A DNA stretch of 64,000 bases from Shewanella carassii (GTDB taxonomy: Bacteria > Pseudomonadota > Gammaproteobacteria > Enterobacterales > Shewanellaceae): assembly GCF_002777975.1 (NCBI RefSeq), contig NZ_NGVS01000004.1, positions 186,001 to 250,000 on the forward strand. The letters run 5' to 3'. Every line of letters starts with the position of its first letter. The stretch's first letter is position 1. Below are positions 18,591 to 28,519 of this stretch, one piece after another. The notes under the pieces were generated by a model. That model saw only the letters and a list, made by a program, of their open reading frames with translations, did not search any database and was not told the DNA's origin. The position numbers and the translations under genes are program-made.

Positions 18591-18604
18591 TTGAAGGAGA
18601 TCAC
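18591..18604. promoter_or_regulatory. FNR/EtrA-like box upstream of hcp
   Basis: TTGAAGGAGATCAC matches TTGAT-N4-ATCAA except at two positions. It lies about 92 bp before the hcp start codon, which would suit anaerobic activation. Weak on its own. Confidence 0.35.
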
Positions 18605-18660
18605 CTTAAGCAATTGCTGAATAAATGGCTTTTTGACTTCTATCTTGCTGATACAAATGA

Positions 18661-18684
18661 AAAAGGAGCCTAAAAGGCTCCCTT
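18661..18684 (-). terminator. aroF-tyrA terminator
   Basis: On the minus strand a 7-bp stem GGAGCCT / AGGCTCC (3-nt loop) is followed by TTTTTCATTT. Confidence 0.8.
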
Positions 18685-18727
18685 GGATAAATCGCGTTGC
18701 ACTGCCAGCTGAGTGACCGCCTTGAGA

Positions 18728-19867
18728 TCAGTGACTCTTCATATCATTGACCGACTGCAGCATGCTGCGGCTCTCGCTGCGAAACTGTGGTGCAAAGTCA
18801 CCGAACCATTCGGCCACCTCACGGAACTGGCGCACAAAGCCATCTCTGTCACCGGCCTTGAGCATGGCCAAAGCGCCGGCATAGTTGTCCAGATAGTCGG
18901 AGATAGCACCCAGGCTCTCCTGCTGGGCGAAGATGATATCGGCGTAAAGCTCTGGGCTTTGGGCAAACAAGCGACCGACCATGGCCAGCTCCAGCCGGTA
19001 AATCGGCGAGCTGAACTGCAGCAGGCTATCGAGATCGGCCTGCTCCCGGCACAAGTTGAGGCCATAGACAAAGCTGGAGAAGTGGCGCATCGCCTGCACC
19101 AATTGCATCGCTTTATCATGTTTGCCGGCATCCGCTTCCACCAACCGCGCTCCCCAAATAGCTATCTGCTCCAGCAGCCAGGCATAGGCCTCACTCTGCC
19201 GGCCATGGCACACCACAACAACCTGCTTGGCAAGGCTGCCCACATCCGGGCCAAACATGGGATGAAGCCCCACCACAGGCCCGCAGTGGGCCGCGAGCAT
19301 GGCTTGCAGCGGCTCCGACTTTATCGAGGTCAGATCCGCAAGAATGCAATCCTTGGGCAAACGCTGTAAACGGGAGCGAATAAGCTCACAGGTAATGGCA
19401 ATCGGCACAGTGACCAATACCAGACCGGCCCCGTCGAGGATAGCATCGGCATTATCCCAATCATCTTTATCGAGCAGATGTACTGGATAGCCGGAGAGTG
19501 TCAGCATCTGGGCAAACAGGGTGCCCAACTGGCCACGACCGCCAATGATCACCACCTTGTTGATATCCGGGTTCACCTGCTTGAAACCCACATCCTTCTC
19601 GTTGAGATAGGATTCCCGCATCAGGCGCCTGAGCACATCTTCTATCAACTGCGGCGATACCCCCAGACTTTCGGCTTCTGCACGGCGCTTGGCCAACATG
19701 GCGGCCTCACGCTGCGGTGCATAGATGGGCAGGCCGGCGTTGTGTTTGACCGCGCCGACCTGGGCCACCAAATCCAGCCGCTGACGCAGCAACTTGAGTA
19801 ACTCTTGGTCGACGCCGTCAATCAGTCCGCGTAACTTTTCCAGCTCTGCCGTGGTTTTCTCACTCAT
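18728..19867 (-). CDS. tyrA: Chorismate mutase / prephenate dehydrogenase (T-protein)
   Basis: Makes 4-hydroxyphenylpyruvate for tyrosine. 379 residues (E. coli 373). AroQ mutase at about 1-90 ([19 protein letters not shown]), then a dehydrogenase opening with [18 protein letters not shown] (about 103-120) and containing LHPMFGPD and [15 protein letters not shown]. The start at 19867 has GGAAG upstream. An alternative ATG 21 bp further upstream would overlap aroF. Cotranscribed with aroF, 13 bp downstream. Confidence 0.96.
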   Translation of the reverse strand: MSEKTTAELEKLRGLIDGVDQELLKLLRQRLDLVAQVGAVKHNAGLPIYAPQREAAMLAKRRAEAESLGVSPQLIEDVLRRLMRESYLNEKDVGFKQVNPDINKVVIIGGRGQLGTLFAQMLTLSGYPVHLLDKDDWDNADAILDGAGLVLVTVPIAITCELIRSRLQRLPKDCILADLTSIKSEPLQAMLAAHCGPVVGLHPMFGPDVGSLAKQVVVVCHGRQSEAYAWLLEQIAIWGARLVEADAGKHDKAMQLVQAMRHFSSFVYGLNLCREQADLDSLLQFSSPIYRLELAMVGRLFAQSPELYADIIFAQQESLGAISDYLDNYAGALAMLKAGDRDGFVRQFREVAEWFGDFAPQFRSESRSMLQSVNDMKSH

Positions 19868-19880
19868 CTCAAATCTTCCG

Positions 19881-20972
19881 TCAGCCATTTGCCACCCTGA
19901 GCATATCAAAGCGAGTGGGTAAAATAGAACTCAGTTGCGCTGCCCCTTGCCTGAGCAGTTGCTCCGTATCCTGCCAATCTATGCAGGCATCTGTGACCGA
20001 AACCCCATAGTCAAGCTCGGCAAGCGGCTTGTCACAGGCCTGACTACCGGCAAACAGATGGCTTTCCAACATCAAACCTATGATGGAGCGATTGCCCGCC
20101 GCTATCTGGTCAAATACATCCCGGCACACAGGCAGTTGCCGCCGATGATCTTTATTGGAGTTGCCATGACTACAGTCGATAATCAGTCTGGCATTGAGCC
20201 CGGCACCATGCAGCTGCCGTTCACACTCAGCCACCGAATCGGCGTCATAGTTGGGGCCAGCACCACCCCGCAGGATCACATGCCCATCCGGGTTACCGGC
20301 GGTTTGCAGCAAAGCCACCTGCCCTTGTTGATTGATCCCCATGAATCTGTGACTGCTGGCCGCCGACTTGAGGGCGTTAATGGCCACCCCCAGATTGCCA
20401 TCCGTACCGTTTTTAAATCCTACCGGCATGGAAAGCCCGGAGGCCATCTCCCTGTGGGTTTGTGACTCTGTGGTTCTGGCGCCTATGGCTGACCAGGTCA
20501 CCAGCTCGGAAATATATTGCGGACTGATGGGATCCAGCGCTTCAGTGGCAACCGGCAACTCGAGTTCGGCCAGAAACAGCATCAACTCCCGCGCCATCCG
20601 CAACCCTTTTTCAATATTGAAGGACTCATCCATATCGGGATCATTGATCATCCCTTTCCAGCCCACAGTCGTTCGGGGCTTTTCAAAATAGACCCGCATC
20701 AGGATAAAAAACTGATCCTTGAGCTCGTCATGGAGCTTTTTCAGTTTCAGGGCATATTCCTTGGCCGACTCAATATCGTGAATAGAGCAAGGGCCGGTAA
20801 CGACCAACACCCGGTTGTCACGCTTGTGAACTATGTCAGAAACCGTCTTGCGAGCGCTGAGAATATAGCGATAGCCGTGATCAGAAAGTGGCAACTGCTG
20901 CTTGAGTTCTTCGGGAGTTATGAGGACTTGTTCGGCACTGATGTGCACATTCTCTATATTACTGGACTGCAT
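19881..20972 (-). CDS. aroF: DAHP synthase, class I-alpha (probably tyrosine-sensitive)
   Basis: First committed step of the shikimate pathway: PEP plus erythrose 4-phosphate to DAHP. 363 residues from ATG 20972, where AGGTGA provides the ribosome site. Motifs: [48 protein letters not shown] and [12 protein letters not shown]. Pairing with tyrA argues for the Tyr-regulated isozyme, but the allosteric type is not proven by sequence alone. Confidence 0.95.
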   Translation of the reverse strand: MQSSNIENVHISAEQVLITPEELKQQLPLSDHGYRYILSARKTVSDIVHKRDNRVLVVTGPCSIHDIESAKEYALKLKKLHDELKDQFFILMRVYFEKPRTTVGWKGMINDPDMDESFNIEKGLRMARELMLFLAELELPVATEALDPISPQYISELVTWSAIGARTTESQTHREMASGLSMPVGFKNGTDGNLGVAINALKSAASSHRFMGINQQGQVALLQTAGNPDGHVILRGGAGPNYDADSVAECERQLHGAGLNARLIIDCSHGNSNKDHRRQLPVCRDVFDQIAAGNRSIIGLMLESHLFAGSQACDKPLAELDYGVSVTDACIDWQDTEQLLRQGAAQLSSILPTRFDMLRVANG

Positions 20973-21045
20973 TCTGATCACCTGAAATTAATTTGCGCGA
21001 CTTGCTCAATCGCATCACTGTAGCGGTACACCATTACGGCATTAC

Positions 21046-21074
21046 ACTATGCCGAGAGTGAGCCAAGAGATCAA
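21046..21074 (-). promoter_or_regulatory. Candidate aroF-tyrA promoter
   Basis: Minus strand: -35 TTGATC (21074-21069), 17-bp spacer, -10 CATAGT (21051-21046). The predicted start is about 65 bp before aroF. A TGTA-N4-TACA palindrome (21019-21030) lies in the leader. I find no proper TyrR box (TGTAAA-N6-TTTACA). Confidence 0.5.
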
Positions 21075-21221
21075 GGGCGAAACCAGAAAAAATTTTCATG
21101 TAATCGCAAAGGTGGGAGCATTAGGCTGGGCAATTAATCTGTGTAGGCGTGTAGGACTGTGAGCTTGGCTGACTTGCGCGGCAAAAATCTGCTGTCGCCA
21201 GTTCGTGGAGCAGCGAAAGAG

Positions 21222-21249
21222 AAAACAAAAACCCGCCATATAGGCGGGT
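21222..21249 (-). terminator. rpsP-rplS operon terminator
   Basis: Stem ACCCGCC / GGCGGGT with a 5-nt loop, followed on the minus strand by TTTTTGTTTTC. It ends the ribosomal operon. The rest of the 20973-21283 gap holds the aroF promoter and nothing else I can name. Confidence 0.88.
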
Positions 21250-21283
21250 CTCTGTGCGAACACTTGCGTCTTTATGTAGCGGC

Positions 21284-21637
21284 TTACTTAGTAGCCAGCT
21301 TCTCACGGATACGTGCAGACTTACCTGAACGCTCACGCAGATAGTACAGCTTGGCGCGACGAACGCGACCACGACGCTTAACTTCGATGCTGGAAATCAG
21401 TGGGCTGTGCGTTTGGAAAGCACGCTCAACACCTTCACCATTAGAGATCTTACGTACGGTAAATGCAGAGTGCAGACCGCGGTTACGCTTAGCGATAACC
21501 ACGCCTTCAAAGGCCTGCAGACGCTCTTTGTCACCTTCTTTAACACGAACCTGAACGACTACGGTATCACCGGCACCGAACTCAGGTACGTCTTTTTTCA
21601 TTTGCTCATCGTTGAGCATTTTAATGATGTTGTTCAT
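21284..21637 (-). CDS. rplS: 50S ribosomal protein L19
   Basis: 117 residues (E. coli 115), located at the 30S-50S interface. Conserved [31 protein letters not shown] and a basic C-terminus. Last gene of rpsP-rimM-trmD-rplS. Confidence 0.98.
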   Translation of the reverse strand: MNNIIKMLNDEQMKKDVPEFGAGDTVVVQVRVKEGDKERLQAFEGVVIAKRNRGLHSAFTVRKISNGEGVERAFQTHSPLISSIEVKRRGRVRRAKLYYLRERSGKSARIREKLATK

Positions 21638-21671
21638 AACTTACTCCGTTCTAGAATTAACTGAGCTGCGA

Positions 21672-22415
21672 CTAGGCTGAGTCCATTGCGTCAACGAACT
21701 GCGCTAATAGAGTCGTCTGTTCGTCAGTCAGAGCTAGATTTTCAAATAATTCTGGTCGTCGCTGCAGTGTTCTTATCAAACTCTGCTGTAGACGCCAGCG
21801 TCTAATTTGTTCGTGGTTGCCGCTGAGCAACACCGCCGGAACATCCAGTCCATCGAGACATTCAGGCCGGGTATAGTGAGGACAATCCAATAATCCGTCA
21901 GAGAAGGAATCCTGCTCTGCCGAGGCCTGTTTGCCCAGCACGCCGGGGACCAGTCTCGAAACCGAATCTATCAGGGTCATTGCCGGCAATTCACCGCCCG
22001 AGAGCACGTAATCACCAATCGACCACTCCTCATCCACTTCCGTCTGAATGATGCGCTCATCGATACCTTCGTAGCGACCGCACACCAGGATCAGCTTGGA
22101 TGATTGTGCCAGCTCAGATACGCCTTGCTGAGTCAGCTTGCGTCCCTGAGGTGACAGATATATCACCTTGGCTCCCTCACCTGCCGCAGCCTTGGCTGCA
22201 TGAATGGCATCGCGAAGGGGCTGAACCATCATCAACATTCCGGGACCACCACCATAAGGTCTGTCGTCCACAGTGTTGTGTCTGTCATGGGTGAAATCCC
22301 TGGGATTCCACGTCTGTACTTCCAGCAGGCCATTCTTCACGGCCCGACCCGTCACGCCAAAGTCTGTTACTGCTCGAAACATCTCCGGGAACAGGGTGAT
22401 TACCCCTAACCACAT
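21672..22415 (-). CDS. trmD: tRNA (guanine-N1)-methyltransferase
   Basis: Methylates G37 of tRNAs reading CNN codons, preventing frameshifts. 247 residues. SPOUT knot motifs [11 protein letters not shown] and [13 protein letters not shown] (SAM binding) and [15 protein letters not shown] are intact. 16 bp after rimM. Confidence 0.98.
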   Translation of the reverse strand: MWLGVITLFPEMFRAVTDFGVTGRAVKNGLLEVQTWNPRDFTHDRHNTVDDRPYGGGPGMLMMVQPLRDAIHAAKAAAGEGAKVIYLSPQGRKLTQQGVSELAQSSKLILVCGRYEGIDERIIQTEVDEEWSIGDYVLSGGELPAMTLIDSVSRLVPGVLGKQASAEQDSFSDGLLDCPHYTRPECLDGLDVPAVLLSGNHEQIRRWRLQQSLIRTLQRRPELFENLALTDEQTTLLAQFVDAMDSA

Positions 22416-22431
22416 AAGCTGTTTCCTCGAC

Positions 22432-22965
22432 TCAGAAGTCCGGATCCCAATCCACTAAAATCTGTTTTGCCGAAACGTTCACCTCTTTGATGAACTGTTC
22501 GGTGACAAAGGGGATCATACGTTCCGCTTTGCCAAAGCTATCTTTGGCGTTGGCCTTCACCAGCAAGACGTCATTGGATCCTGTTTCCACGATCTGATCG
22601 ACCTTGCCCATGTTGTAGCCCTTGGTGTTGATCACTTCACAGCCGATAAGATCGCGCCAGTAGAATTCATCTTCCGGCAGATCTTTCATCTGCTCAGGCA
22701 GTATGCCGATCTCACAGTTAGTGAGCATCTGCGCCCGCTCCCGCGTCTCTACCCCTTCAAGTGCGGCAACAACCGCCTTGCCCTGATAGCGCCACTGGGT
22801 GACCTTCACTTCACGCCATTCGCCCTGCTCTTTAATGAGCCAAGGTGAATAGTCAAAAATACCTTCAACAGAATCGGTATAGGCGGTGATTTTCAGCCAA
22901 CCTTTAATGCCATAGCTGGAACCAAGTTTGCCCAACACGATTGGCTGTGGGTTACTGCTCATCAA
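22432..22965 (-). CDS. rimM: 16S rRNA processing / 30S assembly protein
   Basis: Assists maturation of the 30S head by binding S19. 177 residues: N-terminal barrel with [17 protein letters not shown], and a PRC-barrel starting near residue 98 ([14 protein letters not shown]). The start is ATG 22965, with a second ATG 3 bp inside. Confidence 0.96.
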   Translation of the reverse strand: MMSSNPQPIVLGKLGSSYGIKGWLKITAYTDSVEGIFDYSPWLIKEQGEWREVKVTQWRYQGKAVVAALEGVETRERAQMLTNCEIGILPEQMKDLPEDEFYWRDLIGCEVINTKGYNMGKVDQIVETGSNDVLLVKANAKDSFGKAERMIPFVTEQFIKEVNVSAKQILVDWDPDF

Positions 22966-22983
22966 TCTATACCTTAAACGCTA

Positions 22984-23235
22984 TTAAGCAGCTGCTTTAC
23001 GAGCGTCTTTGATCAGTTTTGCTACGCGTTCTGTAGTTGCAGCACCGTTTGCAACCCAGTGCTCAACACGGTCCAGATCCAGGCGCAGAGTTTCTTCCTG
23101 ACCTTTGGCCAGAGGATTGAAGAAACCTACACGCTCGATGAAACGACCGTCACGGGCATTGCGGCTATCAGCAACAACGATGTTGTAAAATGGACGCTTT
23201 TTCGCGCCACCACGAGCTAAACGAATGGTAACCAT
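22984..23235 (-). CDS. rpsP: 30S ribosomal protein S16
   Basis: 83 residues (E. coli 82). The start [17 protein letters not shown] at 23235 matches the family and has GAGGAT upstream; the in-frame extension to 23271 is rejected. First gene of the operon. Confidence 0.97.
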   Translation of the reverse strand: MVTIRLARGGAKKRPFYNIVVADSRNARDGRFIERVGFFNPLAKGQEETLRLDLDRVEHWVANGAATTERVAKLIKDARKAAA

Positions 23236-23325
23236 GCGTTCTTTATCCTCTAATGATTTGCTTTTCAGCAAAAATAAAAACTGGAACCCCGTGTTCGCGA
23301 AGAGTCCCAGATAGAAAGCCGGAAG

Positions 23326-23353
23326 ATTTTACCTGACTTTCGGGCGATTGCAA
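23326..23353 (-). promoter_or_regulatory. Candidate rpsP operon promoter
   Basis: Minus strand: -35 TTGCAA, 16-bp spacer, -10 TAAAAT. It gives a leader of roughly 85 nt before rpsP. Confidence 0.5.
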
Positions 23354-23450
23354 CCGATCCCGGCTAATTTTACAACGCCCATTCACAGCTTATCCCAAGC
23401 GGGACAATAGCTAAGGAAGGTTTTCACCTTCCTGGTAAGGTTATTCTGTA

Positions 23451-24824
23451 TCAGCGACCGGGGAACTTCATTCCCGGAGGCAGCATACCTCCCAGGCCGC
23501 GCATCATCTTATGCATGCCGCCTTTGGCAGACATTTTTTTCATCATTTTCTGCATCTGGGTAAACTGCTTCAGCAAGCGGTTTACATCTTGAATTTGAGT
23601 GCCTGAACCGGCGGCGATGCGGCGTTTTCGTGAGCCCTTGATCATGTCCGGGCGCTTACGCTCATCCGGCGTCATGGAGTTAATAATAGCCTCCATTTGA
23701 CCTGTGAGCTTACCGTTTTGTACCTGCGCTAAAGCATCGGGAGGCAGTTGACCGACACCGGGTAGTTTTTCCAGCATCCCCATCATGCCGCCCATATTCT
23801 TCATCTGTTGCAGCTGCTCACGGAAGTCTTCCAGGTCAAAACTGCCGCCGGACTTCACTTTTGAGGCCAGCTTAAGGGCTTTTTCCTTATCGACACCGCG
23901 CTCAACTTCTTCGATGAGCGACAATACGTCACCCATCCCTAGAATACGGGAAGCGACCCGGTCTGGATGGAAAGGCTCGAGGGCATCAGTTTTTTCACCC
24001 ACACCCAGGAACTTAATCGGTTTACCTGTGATGTGACGAATGGACAGGGCGGCACCGCCTCTGGCATCACCATCCACCTTGGTGAGGATCACCCCGGTCA
24101 GCGGCAGCGCTTCATTAAAGGCCTTGGCGGTATTAGCCGCATCTTGACCTGTCATGGCATCGACCACAAACAAGGTTTCAACCGGCTTGACCGCAGCGTG
24201 CAGCGCCTTGATCTCATCCATCATCGCCTCGTCCACATGCAGACGACCGGCGGTATCCAGAATCACAACATCGATAAACTTACGCTTGGCGTAATCGATG
24301 GCGGCATTGGCGATATCCACCGGTTTTTGACTAACGTCCGATGGGAAGAATTCGACTTCGACTTCATTGGCCAGGGTTTCCAGCTGCTTGATCGCCGCCG
24401 GACGGTATACGTCGGCACTGACCACGAGCACTGACTTCTTCTGTCTGGTACGCAGGAACTTACCCAGCTTAGCGACACTGGTGGTTTTACCCGCGCCCTG
24501 CAGACCGGCCATCATCAATACGGCAGGCGGCTGAGCGGCTAAGTTGAGGGCCTCATTGGCCTCCCCCATGGCTTTTTCCAGTTCGCTCTGAACAATTTTG
24601 ACGAACACCTGCCCTGGGGTCAGGCTCTTGGCCACTTCCTGGCCAACGGCACGTTCTTTGACGCTGCTGACAAATTCCCGCACCACTGGCAGGGCCACAT
24701 CGGCCTCCAGCAGTGCCATACGAACTTCGCGCAGGGTGTCCTTCACGTTCTCTTCAGTCAAGCGACCCCGACCACTGATATTTTTCAGGGTGCGGGACAA
24801 TCTGTCGGTGAGATTCTCAAACAT
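23451..24824 (-). CDS. ffh: Signal recognition particle protein Ffh (SRP54)
   Basis: GTPase that binds signal sequences with 4.5S RNA and delivers ribosomes to FtsY. 457 residues: N domain 1-90, G domain with GLQGAGKTTSVAKL (P-loop, about 107-120), DTAGRL and TKVDGDARGG, and a Met-rich M domain from about 325 (MKNMGGMMGM, PGMKFPGR end). Divergent from ypjD, as in other gammaproteobacteria. Confidence 0.98.
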   Translation of the reverse strand: MFENLTDRLSRTLKNISGRGRLTEENVKDTLREVRMALLEADVALPVVREFVSSVKERAVGQEVAKSLTPGQVFVKIVQSELEKAMGEANEALNLAAQPPAVLMMAGLQGAGKTTSVAKLGKFLRTRQKKSVLVVSADVYRPAAIKQLETLANEVEVEFFPSDVSQKPVDIANAAIDYAKRKFIDVVILDTAGRLHVDEAMMDEIKALHAAVKPVETLFVVDAMTGQDAANTAKAFNEALPLTGVILTKVDGDARGGAALSIRHITGKPIKFLGVGEKTDALEPFHPDRVASRILGMGDVLSLIEEVERGVDKEKALKLASKVKSGGSFDLEDFREQLQQMKNMGGMMGMLEKLPGVGQLPPDALAQVQNGKLTGQMEAIINSMTPDERKRPDMIKGSRKRRIAAGSGTQIQDVNRLLKQFTQMQKMMKKMSAKGGMHKMMRGLGGMLPPGMKFPGR

Positions 24825-25129
24825 CGTCCAGTTCTATACCGTTTATGAATGTAAAATGATGGGGCGTATTATAACTATGCTAGGGTATTAATGCAGCTTT
24901 GTTCTCAAGATGGGGTTAAATCGGCACTTATCAAGGTGCAAATGAATATTTTGTCCCAAGATGAATGGGAACCAATTGTCGCAATTTATGCACTAACTGT
25001 CGGGAACTGCATAATTTTGTCGTCTGGGTCACTGCCCAATTGCCAGTAGCTCATGTTATTCTAACGCAAGCAAGTTTTTCTGAAACTGCCCACAGAGGCT
25101 AATTACACATAAGGATAGGTTAATCCCAG
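24825..25129. other. Divergent intergenic region ffh / ypjD
   Basis: Non-coding and AT-rich. Contains the ffh promoter candidate. No convincing promoter or other structure was seen for ypjD. Confidence 0.4.
24868..24896 (-). promoter_or_regulatory. Candidate ffh promoter
   Basis: Perfect -10 TATAAT on the minus strand (24873-24868), 17-bp spacer, weak -35 CTGCAT. It lies about 45 bp upstream of the ffh start. Confidence 0.5.
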
Positions 25130-25918
25130 ATGGTCATTCTCTCTGCTGCCGCGATGTTTTTCTACAGCATAGCGCTGATATTAGTGACAAGCCGCTTGTT
25201 TCACGTTGAGGGGCCCAACCGCCGCGCCGTGGCCGGTTTTGCCGCCTTGGGTGTGATACTGCACGCCGCAGCTCTATACCAGGCGATCTTTACCGCCGAT
25301 GGCCAGAATTTCAGCCTGACCAATGTGATATCCATGGTGAACTGGATCATCGCTTTGGCATTCACCTTGGTGCTTTCCCGTATCAAGGTCATCGTCTTGG
25401 TGCCAGTTGTGTATGCCTGCTCTGTGATATCCGTTTCCCTGTTATGGCTACTGCCACCCAAATACATTACCCATTTTGAACTGCACCCCGAAGTGTTGGT
25501 TCATGTGGTATTGTCGCTGATGGCCTACAGTGCCTTGATGATAGCGGCACTCTATGCCATCCAATTAGCCTTTATTCAGAACAAGCTAAAGAAAAAGCAG
25601 CTGATGTTGAGTCCGGCGTTACCCCCTTTGATGACGGTCGAAAAACAGCTATACCACCTGATTATCATAGGGGTAATTCTGCTGAGTCTATCACTGGCCA
25701 CCGGCTTTATCTTCCTCGATGATATGTTTGCCGATGGCAAGGGGCACAAGGCGGTACTTTCCATTCTGGCCTGGTTCGTTTATATCGCCATGCTGTGGCA
25801 GCAGTATACCCTGGGTTGCCGTATCCGCAGTGCGGTGATCTACAGTCTCACAGGCGCCAGCCTGCTCTCCCTTGCTTATTTTGGCGCCCGCATCGTCAAA
25901 GAGCTGATCCTGAACTAA
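25130..25918 (+). CDS. ypjD: Inner-membrane protein YpjD, cytochrome c assembly (CcsA) family
   Basis: 262 residues with about eight membrane helices. The CcsA-like core around HPEVLVHVVLSLMAYSALMIAALYAIQ and LYHLIIIGVILLSLSLATGFIF identifies the cytochrome c assembly protein superfamily. Position next to ffh and upstream of the yfjD-type gene matches E. coli. Its role is not established. The usual CcsA tryptophan-rich haem loop is not evident, so haem handling is uncertain. Confidence 0.88.
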   Translation: MVILSAAAMFFYSIALILVTSRLFHVEGPNRRAVAGFAALGVILHAAALYQAIFTADGQNFSLTNVISMVNWIIALAFTLVLSRIKVIVLVPVVYACSVISVSLLWLLPPKYITHFELHPEVLVHVVLSLMAYSALMIAALYAIQLAFIQNKLKKKQLMLSPALPPLMTVEKQLYHLIIIGVILLSLSLATGFIFLDDMFADGKGHKAVLSILAWFVYIAMLWQQYTLGCRIRSAVIYSLTGASLLSLAYFGARIVKELILN

Positions 25919-26018
25919 TCTGAACCGAGTCAGGCAGGGCTAGACCTTTGCCTGACTTGACACTCCATGCAATTGCCAGTATTTACTAACATTCGCTATT
26001 CCTGACGGGGCCCCTTTT

Positions 26019-27287
26019 TTGGACGATATATCGACCGGCATACTCCTGATAATTCTACTGCTGTTAATCCTGATTTCGGCGTATTTTTCCGGTTCGGAAA
26101 CCGCCATGATGACCCTCAACCGCTACCGGTTACGCCATTTGGCCAACAATGGCCACAAAGGTGCAAAACGCGCCATCAAACTACTCGAGCGTCCAGATAA
26201 ACTCATTGGCCTGATCCTCATAGGCAATAACCTGGTCAATATCCTGGCCTCCTCAATCGCCACTATTTTAGGGATCCGTCTCTGGGGCGACTTGGGGTTA
26301 GCCATCGCCACCGGGGTACTGACACTCGTGGTCTTGGTGTTTGCCGAAGTGACGCCCAAAACTGTGGCGGCACTACATCCCGAACGTATCGCCTTCCCTT
26401 CCAGCCTGGTTCTCAAGTGGTTATTGTGGTTATTTCTGCCCTTGGTCAAGATTGTTAATATTATTACCTCTTTTATCCTTAGGCTGATGAGCATACGCTC
26501 CATCCGAGCCGATGACGCCTTGAGCCAGGAAGAGCTGCGCACCGTAGTGCATGAAGCCGGGGCCCTGATCCCAAGACGCCACCAAGAGATGTTGCTGTCG
26601 ATTCTGGATCTGGAAAAGGTCACTGTGGAAGACATCATGGTGCCCCGCTCCGAGCTCTATGCCATCAATATCAATGATGACTTCAAAAGCATCAACAAGC
26701 AGGTTATTCAGAGCCCGCATACCCGGGTACTCTTGTATCGTGACAACATAGATGATGCCGTGGGTTTTGTGCATCTGCGTGATGCCTTGAGGCTACAATC
26801 CAAGGAACAGTTCAGTAAATCTTCCCTGCTTAGGGCTGTAAAAGAGTTGTACTTTATTCCCGAGGGTACACCGCTCAACGTGCAATTGGCCAACTTCCAG
26901 CACAATAAGGAACGCATAGGCCTGGTGGTGGATGAATACGGTGATATTCAAGGCTTGGTGACGCTGGAAGATATTCTCGAGGAAATCGTCGGCGACTTTA
27001 CCACCTCCATGGTCACCACTCCCAGCGAAGATATTACCCCGCAGCAGGATGGCAGTTTCCTGATCGATGCCACCATCAATATCCGCGATCTCAACAAAGA
27101 GATGGAATGGGACTTCCCCACCGACGGCCCCAAGACCCTCAATGGTTTGATCCTGGAATATCTGGAAGAGATACCCCAGGCCAATACCAGCCTGAGGCTC
27201 GCGGGTTACCCGATGGAAGTGGTGGAAGTGGCCGACAACATGATCAAGACAGTGCGGATCATGCCGCAGTTTTATCGCCCATCTTGA
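26019..27287 (+). CDS. yfjD: CNNM/CBS-domain membrane protein (YfjD, CorC/HlyC family)
   Basis: 422 residues. CNNM (DUF21) membrane domain at about 1-175 (SAYFSGSETAMMTLNRYRLRHLA, FAEVTPKTVAALHPE), a CBS pair at about 200-330 (VEDIMVPRSELY, GLVVDEYGDIQGLVTLEDILEEIVGDF), and a C-terminal CorC_HlyC domain. Probably affects divalent cation (Mg2+/Co2+) efflux. The start is the rare TTG at 26019, supported because the next residues (DDISTGILLIIL) align with the E. coli YfjD N-terminus and no upstream ATG fits. Confidence 0.92.
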   Translation: MDDISTGILLIILLLLILISAYFSGSETAMMTLNRYRLRHLANNGHKGAKRAIKLLERPDKLIGLILIGNNLVNILASSIATILGIRLWGDLGLAIATGVLTLVVLVFAEVTPKTVAALHPERIAFPSSLVLKWLLWLFLPLVKIVNIITSFILRLMSIRSIRADDALSQEELRTVVHEAGALIPRRHQEMLLSILDLEKVTVEDIMVPRSELYAININDDFKSINKQVIQSPHTRVLLYRDNIDDAVGFVHLRDALRLQSKEQFSKSSLLRAVKELYFIPEGTPLNVQLANFQHNKERIGLVVDEYGDIQGLVTLEDILEEIVGDFTTSMVTTPSEDITPQQDGSFLIDATINIRDLNKEMEWDFPTDGPKTLNGLILEYLEEIPQANTSLRLAGYPMEVVEVADNMIKTVRIMPQFYRPS

Positions 27288-27310
27288 AACTCAACCCGCT
27301 TTGAGCTGAG

Positions 27311-27850
27311 TCATTGGGCAGTATTGGCTGCCCGTTTGGCGGCTTCCAGTGCCCGGCGTTTGGCCCGGGCTATCGCGGTTATGGTGTTATCCAACTCACC
27401 TTCCAGCCCCAGCATAAAAAACACTTCGGCCATCAGGAAAAAGGGGCCTATAAGCAGCTGATTGAGATCATCGATAAAGGCCGGTTTGGCCTTTTCATAC
27501 TTGTGGCCGATAAACTGGAATATCCAACCTATGACGAAAACCGTTATACCCAACCAGATATTGGCATAGCCCAGGGTATAGAGCCATTCGGTCGTCAGAA
27601 TCACCGGCAGGATAAACAGCGCCAGTCCCAGCGCCAAACGCCAATGCAGCTTGATGTAATAAAGCATCACCCCAACAGCCAGCAACATGGCGACGCTGAG
27701 AGTACCACTTGAAAAAGGCAGGCGCCACAACGACAGCATTAAAAATACTGACCAGATAATCAATGGGATACCGATAAAATGAGTTTTGATATTGGTAGGG
27801 TTCAGATGCACACTCTTATAGGTGGACAACTGTTCAACAGCCGACTTCAT
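27311..27850 (-). CDS. Mpo1-like membrane protein (DUF962)
   Basis: 179 residues with four hydrophobic helices. Conserved polar residues of the Mpo1/YGL010w family: YKSVHLNPTNIKTHFIGIPLIIW near the N-terminus and FIGHKYEKAKPAF in the middle. The yeast member is an Fe2+-dependent dioxygenase in fatty-acid alpha-oxidation; whether bacterial members do the same is unknown. Convergent with yfjD. Confidence 0.85.
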   Translation of the reverse strand: MKSAVEQLSTYKSVHLNPTNIKTHFIGIPLIIWSVFLMLSLWRLPFSSGTLSVAMLLAVGVMLYYIKLHWRLALGLALFILPVILTTEWLYTLGYANIWLGITVFVIGWIFQFIGHKYEKAKPAFIDDLNQLLIGPFFLMAEVFFMLGLEGELDNTITAIARAKRRALEAAKRAANTAQ

Positions 27851-28027
27851 GACGCTCTCCTTGGTTTTGTTATTATTCTCCTCCCGCCAAGCAGGGACCT
27901 CGAGTGTCTATTTGACTCCGGTGCAGGCCCATATACTTGAGCTTCAGATCAGTGCCTGTACTCAGATGCGATTAATACACCTGATGGTTTGAGAGTACCG
28001 CAACAATTAACCAGTGACAACGCCATC

Positions 28028-28050
28028 AAAAAAGGAGCCTCTCAGCTCCT
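28028..28050 (-). terminator. Terminator after acpS
   Basis: Stem AGGAGC / GCTCCT with a 6-nt loop, followed on the minus strand by TTTTTT. It ends the lepA...acpS gene run. Direct repeats of CTTTGACAAA lie just beyond, meaning unclear. Confidence 0.75.
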
Positions 28051-28138
28051 CTCATGCTTTGACAAAACTGTACTTTGACAAACAGATAGCCTGGCAGACT
28101 TGGACAAAGCTCTTAGTAACAGACAAGGCTTAGTTGTG

Positions 28139-28519
28139 CTAGTCGCTTAAGATAACCGTCGCCACCGCATAGTGACGTTCATCGGCAATGGACAGTAGTG
28201 CCCGCTTGGCGCCCAGTGTTTCCAGGCGTTGGCGCGCCCCATCACTGAATTCAAGCTGGGGCGCACCATCGGCATTGTTGCTGATATGAATATGCTGAAA
28301 CGAGACTCCGCGGCCAATTCCAGTTCCCAGCGCCTTGGCAGCCGCTTCCTTGGCCGCAAAGCGCTTGGCCAGAAATCGCGCCGGTTCGCTTAACGTCTCA
28401 AAGCGGGCATATTCGGCCTCGGTCAGCACCCGTTTGGCCAGCCTATCGCCGCCCCGTGCCAACTGAGCCTCAATGCGGGCGATTTCCACTATGTCGGTTC
28501 CCAGTCCCAGCACAGCCAT
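28139..28519 (-). CDS. acpS: Holo-[acyl-carrier-protein] synthase
   Basis: Attaches 4'-phosphopantetheine from CoA to ACP. 126 residues. GLGTDIVEIARIE (metal Asp) and FLAKRFAAKEAAAKALGTGIG (catalytic Glu/Lys) are intact. The start codon overlaps the pdxJ stop by 1 bp. Confidence 0.97.
   Translation of the reverse strand: MAVLGLGTDIVEIARIEAQLARGGDRLAKRVLTEAEYARFETLSEPARFLAKRFAAKEAAAKALGTGIGRGVSFQHIHISNNADGAPQLEFSDGARQRLETLGAKRALLSIADERHYAVATVILSD

Noticed and set aside
18713..19369. 218-codon open frame antisense to tyrA
   Set aside because: Covered by a clear T-protein gene on the other strand; no start signal.
21019..21030. TGTAGCGGTACA in the aroF leader as a TyrR box
   Set aside because: TyrR boxes need TGTAAA-N6-TTTACA; spacing here is four bases, not ten between TGTA and TACA.
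23414..23433. Hairpin AGGAAGGT/ACCTTCCT just after ffh
   Set aside because: The stem is good but no T tract follows on the minus strand, so I do not call it a terminator.
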